Below, piece after piece: positions 6,055 to 8,185 of a stretch of 8,185 bases of DNA (positions are counted from its first letter, which is position 1; each line of letters begins with the position of its first letter). Position numbers and translations under genes: made by a program. The stretch comes from an uncultured Clostridia bacterium (GTDB taxonomy: Bacteria; Bacillota; Clostridia; TANB77; CAG-508), in assembly GCA_948505485.1 (NCBI GenBank), contig CAOPQH010000069.1, positions 1 through 8,185 on the forward strand. Reading direction: 5' to 3'. Below the pieces are notes generated by a model, which was not told where the DNA came from, did not search any database, and worked only from the letters and a program-made list of their open reading frames with translations.

Positions 6055-6083
6055 TATATATTACATTTTAAGAAAATTGTCAA
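6055..6083 (-). promoter_or_regulatory. Sigma-A promoter of ftsAZ
   Basis: On the minus strand TTGACA (6083-6078) is a perfect -35 element, followed after 17 bp by TATATA (6060-6055) as -10. Transcription would start near 6048, giving a leader of about 34 nt before the ftsA start codon. The position is downstream of the sbp terminator and directly next to the TGTAA repeats, which supports it as the main vegetative promoter of ftsA and ftsZ. The -10 matches the consensus only partly, consistent with dependence on an activator. Confidence 0.7.
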
Positions 6084-6090
6084 TAGAATT

Positions 6091-6118
6091 TGTAATATTT
6101 TTGTAATATTTTTGTAAC
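6091..6118 (+). promoter_or_regulatory. Triple direct repeat matching WalR/YycF boxes upstream of ftsA promoter
   Basis: Three copies of TGTAA(T/C) occur at 6091-6096, 6102-6107 and 6113-6118, each separated by the same five bases (ATTTT). The period is 11 bp, about one helical turn. This fits the published WalR (YycF) box TGTWAH-N5-TGTWAH with no mismatch, and extends it to a third half-site. The array ends 8 bp upstream of the -35 element of the ftsA promoter, where OmpR-family activators usually bind. The half-sites are written on the + strand, opposite to ftsA transcription. That WalR regulates ftsAZ in B. subtilis is established knowledge; that this organism has WalR is inference. A PhoP-type or other OmpR-family regulator is the main alternative. 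Confidence 0.62.
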
Positions 6119-6158
6119 ATTTTAGAAATGTACGTAAAAAAATATCATAAAAGTAATA

Positions 6159-6183
6159 AAAGATCTCGTTTTAAGAGATCTTT
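6159..6183 (-). terminator. Hairpin terminator after sbp
   Basis: AAAGATCTC (6159-6167) and GAGATCTTT (6175-6183) form a perfect 9-bp stem with a 7-nt loop. Read on the minus strand it is followed by TTTTATTAC and further on a run of seven T. It lies about 25 nt beyond the sbp stop codon. It probably separates the ftsQ-DUF881-sbp transcript from the ftsA promoter downstream. The other strand also has T-rich sequence after the stem, but no + strand gene is seen. Confidence 0.68.
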
Positions 6184-6207
6184 CTTTTATTATGTTATTT
6201 TTCAATT

Positions 6208-6588
6208 CTACTCTTCATTTTGTGATTTGATATTTCTTTGTTTAACTTTTTCTGACCACTTGTCTATATAATATCTTCTTATTATTGTCAAATTTGTAAA
6301 CATTCTTCCTACAAATACAACAATAGCTGCTAAATATATATCTACATTTAATTTTTGTCCTAAATATGTAAGTAATATTGATAATATTGCATTACAGAAA
6401 AAACCTGATATAAATATTTTCAAATCAAATTTACCGTTTAAAACTGATGTTATTCCTCCAAATACAGAATCAAGAGCAGCTATTACTGCAATAGCCAAAA
6501 AACTAGAATATGTATATGATATTATAGGTGCATTTATTCCTAAAATTGCTCCAACTATACATCCTAATAAAATTGCTACAAAAATCAT
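6208..6588 (-). CDS. sbp: Small basic protein Sbp (DUF1290), integral membrane
   Basis: A 126-residue hydrophobic protein starts at ATG 6588 with GAGGAGGA at 6595-6602. The preceding DUF881 stop is 17 nt upstream. It shows about four membrane segments (roughly residues 2-20, 27-48, 56-78 and 82-100) and a basic, polar tail from about residue 104 (RRYYIDKWSEKVKQRN). Features of the Sbp family visible here are the N-terminal GCIVGAILG, the loop ALDSVFGGITSVLNGKFD and FVGRMFTNLTIIRRYYI. B. subtilis Sbp is about 121 residues, so this copy looks complete. The family has no well-defined biochemical role that I know of; its constant position between DUF881 genes and ftsA suggests a link to division or sporulation. 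It is the last gene before a terminator hairpin, so it probably ends the ftsQ-side transcript. Confidence 0.9.
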   Translation of the reverse strand: MIFVAILLGCIVGAILGINAPIISYTYSSFLAIAVIAALDSVFGGITSVLNGKFDLKIFISGFFCNAILSILLTYLGQKLNVDIYLAAIVVFVGRMFTNLTIIRRYYIDKWSEKVKQRNIKSQNEE

Positions 6589-6605
6589 TTTTATTCCTCC
6601 TCAAA

Positions 6606-7310
6606 TTATTGTATATATTTAGTAGTGATTTCACCATTATATTTAGTTATCTCTACTTTTCTATCTTTTTGTATTGATACTTCATGTCCTATTGTTTGTA
6701 AATCATCAGCTCTTCCGCCATTACCTAATATAGCGCCTTCTAAATAAGCTTGATTCCCTATTGCTTTTATTATATATGGAGCTAATTTTCTTTGTCCATT
6801 AACCTTTACAAAGAACTCTCCTTCTTCTAGATTAATATTTACTACATCACTCATATTTATAATTCTTTCATCATTTATAGATATAGCTTCTGCACCTGCA
6901 TTCTTTAATTGATTTACTATTACTAATAAATCTTCTGCATTTATTTTTGGCTCTACATCATCTACATTATTTAATGTTATTACAATACCTTCTCCTTGTA
7001 CATCATCTTTACCTAAAGCTAAATTTATTTGTTCTTGCTCTTTTTCTAATAAAGATGAGTTTTCGTTATCTGATTCTTTTTTACTCTGATATTCTGAGAT
7101 TTTGCCTGATACTTCTTGATACTTTTCATCTATTTCATCATATTTAGATTTCCATTGTGATAATTCACTTCTAAGTTCTGACTCTCTCATACTTTGTATT
7201 GATGTTATATCTGTTTCTCTAACTACTTTAAATTGCATACTCATAACTAATGCCAATGCAAAACAAGAAATACCAATACTTATTGCCATAACTCTTTTTT
7301 CTTTTTTCAC
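6606..7310 (-). CDS. ylxX: DUF881 (YlxX/UPF0749) membrane-anchored coiled-coil protein, GTG start
   Basis: A second DUF881 protein, a paralogue of the preceding one, follows after 18 nt. I place the start at GTG 7310, giving 234 residues, because GGAGG at 7319-7323 lies 8 nt upstream of it. The longer frame from TTG 7325 is rejected because that TTG overlaps the ribosome binding site itself. Residues about 7-27 are a membrane segment, about 40-98 charged and coiled-coil-like, and about 100-231 the DUF881 domain with IVNQLKNAGAEAISINDERI (131-150), VNGQRKLAPYIIKAIG (170-185) and a last strand ITKYNGEITTKYI. About 16 of 20 residues of the NAGAEA motif region match the first copy, but the coiled-coil parts differ. 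Function is unknown; co-occurrence with divIB, sbp and ftsA suggests a role at the envelope during division or sporulation. Confidence 0.87.
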   Translation of the reverse strand: MKKEKRVMAISIGISCFALALVMSMQFKVVRETDITSIQSMRESELRSELSQWKSKYDEIDEKYQEVSGKISEYQSKKESDNENSSLLEKEQEQINLALGKDDVQGEGIVITLNNVDDVEPKINAEDLLVIVNQLKNAGAEAISINDERIINMSDVVNINLEEGEFFVKVNGQRKLAPYIIKAIGNQAYLEGAILGNGGRADDLQTIGHEVSIQKDRKVEITKYNGEITTKYIQ

Positions 7311-7328
7311 TATACTTGCCTCCAAACA

Positions 7329-8042
7329 TTATTTTTTCTTAGCATATTTAAAATCTATAACTCCTGAATATTTAGGTATTGTTATGCTATTTGACTTTTT
7401 TAAATCCGTCTCTACTCTATCATCTTCCAAAATGCTTAAATATCCTCCTTGCCTAGACAACGCCGCTAATTGTTCTGGTAAACCTATTGCTTTTATTTCA
7501 AAAGGTGTTCCTACTTTTTCTCCATTTATCTTTACTACATTACCATCACATGTTATTGATGTTGTTGGAACTATTCTTTGTTCATTTACAGATATAGCTT
7601 CAGCTCCTGCATTTTTTAATTCATTTACAACACTTAAAACATCTAAATCATGTACAATTAATTTACTAAGGTCAAATATTCCTGTTATATTTTTAGATTG
7701 ATTATCTTGCAATCTTACTATTATTCCTGGACCTGTTACCTCTGATAACCCTAAAATTTTATTTCCATTTTTTATATTTTCTTCTAATGAAGTAAGTTCA
7801 GCATTATTTTTGGTAATTTTTTCTCTTTCCTTTTCTAATGTTTTTTCTGCTTTTTCTAATTCTAAATATCTATTATCATATTTTTCTTTATACTTTAATA
7901 CTTCACTTCTTAAGTTGTTTTCTTCTGCATTTGTACTTATTGTAGAGTTTGAATTATTAACAGTTTTTATTTGTATGGCTATACCATATGTCAACAAAAA
8001 GCACATTATTCCTAAAATAATACTAACTACTTTTTTATTCAT
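7329..8042 (-). CDS. ylxW: DUF881 (YlxW/UPF0749) membrane-anchored coiled-coil protein
   Basis: A 237-residue protein starts at ATG 8042, preceded by AAGGAGG at 8048-8054. Residues about 5-25 form one membrane segment after the basic N-terminus MNKK. Residues about 41-95 are charged and heptad-like, probably coiled coil. Residues about 100-232 form the DUF881 domain, with the motif VVNELKNAGAEAISVNEQRI (139-158), then CDGN, a KINGEKVGTPFEIKAIG segment and a final IPKYSGVIDFKYA strand. The likely topology is one N-terminal anchor with the domain outside the membrane. DUF881 proteins sit between divIB and sbp in many sporulating Firmicutes; their biochemical role is not established, though the location suggests an envelope or division function. 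The symbol is given by position (first gene after divIB). The start is clear and the stop lies four bases before the next open frame's possible TTG. Confidence 0.88.
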   Translation of the reverse strand: MNKKVVSIILGIMCFLLTYGIAIQIKTVNNSNSTISTNAEENNLRSEVLKYKEKYDNRYLELEKAEKTLEKEREKITKNNAELTSLEENIKNGNKILGLSEVTGPGIIVRLQDNQSKNITGIFDLSKLIVHDLDVLSVVNELKNAGAEAISVNEQRIVPTTSITCDGNVVKINGEKVGTPFEIKAIGLPEQLAALSRQGGYLSILEDDRVETDLKKSNSITIPKYSGVIDFKYAKKK

Positions 8043-8056
8043 TTTTGCCTCCTTAT

Positions 8057-8185
8057 TTACACTTTTTCTCTAAAATATGGTTGAAATTTATTATTTAAAT
8101 CTCCATTTAAAAATATCTCGCCTTCATTTTTCTTTTCTGATTCTAATATAGCTTTTGCATATAACATTTTATCTGTTAAATTACT
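8057..8185 (-). CDS. ftsQ: Cell division protein FtsQ/DivIB, C-terminal end only (partial)
   Basis: An open frame enters the window at its right edge and ends with TAA at 8057-8059, giving the last 42 residues of a protein. The tail contains the pattern GEIFLNGDLNNKFQPYF, which resembles the end of FtsQ/DivIB proteins, where a short beta strand of the form G-x-I-x-(L/V) is followed by a stretch ending near F-x-P. FtsQ/DivIB is a bitopic membrane protein that links the cytoplasmic Z-ring machinery to the peptidoglycan synthases of the divisome. Position also supports the call: the gene lies 14 nt upstream of a DUF881 pair and sbp, as divIB does in Bacillus subtilis. The membrane anchor, POTRA domain and start are outside the window. 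The sequence evidence is short, so the call rests largely on synteny. Confidence 0.72.
   Translation of the reverse strand, partial: SNLTDKMLYAKAILESEKKNEGEIFLNGDLNNKFQPYFREKV

Noticed and set aside
6015..6083. 23-residue N-terminal extension of FtsA
   Set aside because: It would translate through the GGAGGA ribosome binding site and from the -35 of the ftsA promoter; FtsA proteins normally begin a few residues before the DIGT motif.
7311..7325. TTG 7325 as start of the second DUF881 protein
   Set aside because: The codon overlaps the GGAGG that serves GTG 7310 and has no ribosome binding site of its own.
1..8185. CRISPR array, tRNA, rRNA, insertion sequence or prophage features
   Set aside because: No spaced long repeats, tRNA-like cloverleaf, transposase or phage-type genes were seen on either strand.

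Overview
The window is very AT-rich DNA (I judge GC to be roughly a quarter, not computed) from an endospore-forming low-GC Firmicute, most likely a clostridial lineage. The evidence is the gene order: end of ftsQ/divIB, two DUF881 genes, sbp, ftsA, ftsZ, spoIIGA, sigE, sigG and a YlmC/YmxH gene, all on the minus strand. This is the classic division-to-sporulation block of Bacillus and Clostridia. Compared with B. subtilis as I remember it, the protease gene bpr is absent between ftsZ and spoIIGA, and ylmA is absent after sigG.

Layout, in the direction of transcription (high to low coordinates). 8185-6208: the tail of ftsQ, a tandem pair of single-pass membrane proteins (YlxW/YlxX type) and small basic protein Sbp, separated by 14-18 nt, followed by a hairpin terminator at about 6159-6183. 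6121-6055: control region of ftsA, with a TTGACA-17-TATATA promoter preceded by three direct TGTAA(T/C) repeats of 11-bp period, which fit the WalR/YycF box. 6014-3606: ftsA (TTG start) and ftsZ, ended by a perfect 15-bp hairpin. 3548-3323: AT-rich leader or promoter region of the spoIIG operon with three dyads. 3322-1682: spoIIGA and sigE, 12 nt apart, encoding the membrane protease and its substrate pro-sigma-E. 1681-1543: sigG leader with a sigma-F-like -10 element and a long hairpin that buries the sigG ribosome binding site. 1542-769: sigG, with a TTG start. 768-539: intergenic region with a strong hairpin and an unexplained GC-richer island. 538-293: a YlmC/YmxH PRC-barrel gene. 292-1: no gene seen.

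How it works together: FtsQ, FtsA and FtsZ build the division ring that is repositioned for the asymmetric sporulation septum. SpoIIGA in that septum matures sigma-E in the mother cell, and sigma-G takes over in the forespore. The genes themselves are conventional; I do not see a new protein system. The interesting signals are regulatory: the WalR-like triplet at ftsAZ, the occluded ribosome binding site plus TTG start of sigG, matching translation start regions of ftsA and ftsZ, and the compositional island at about 654-703.
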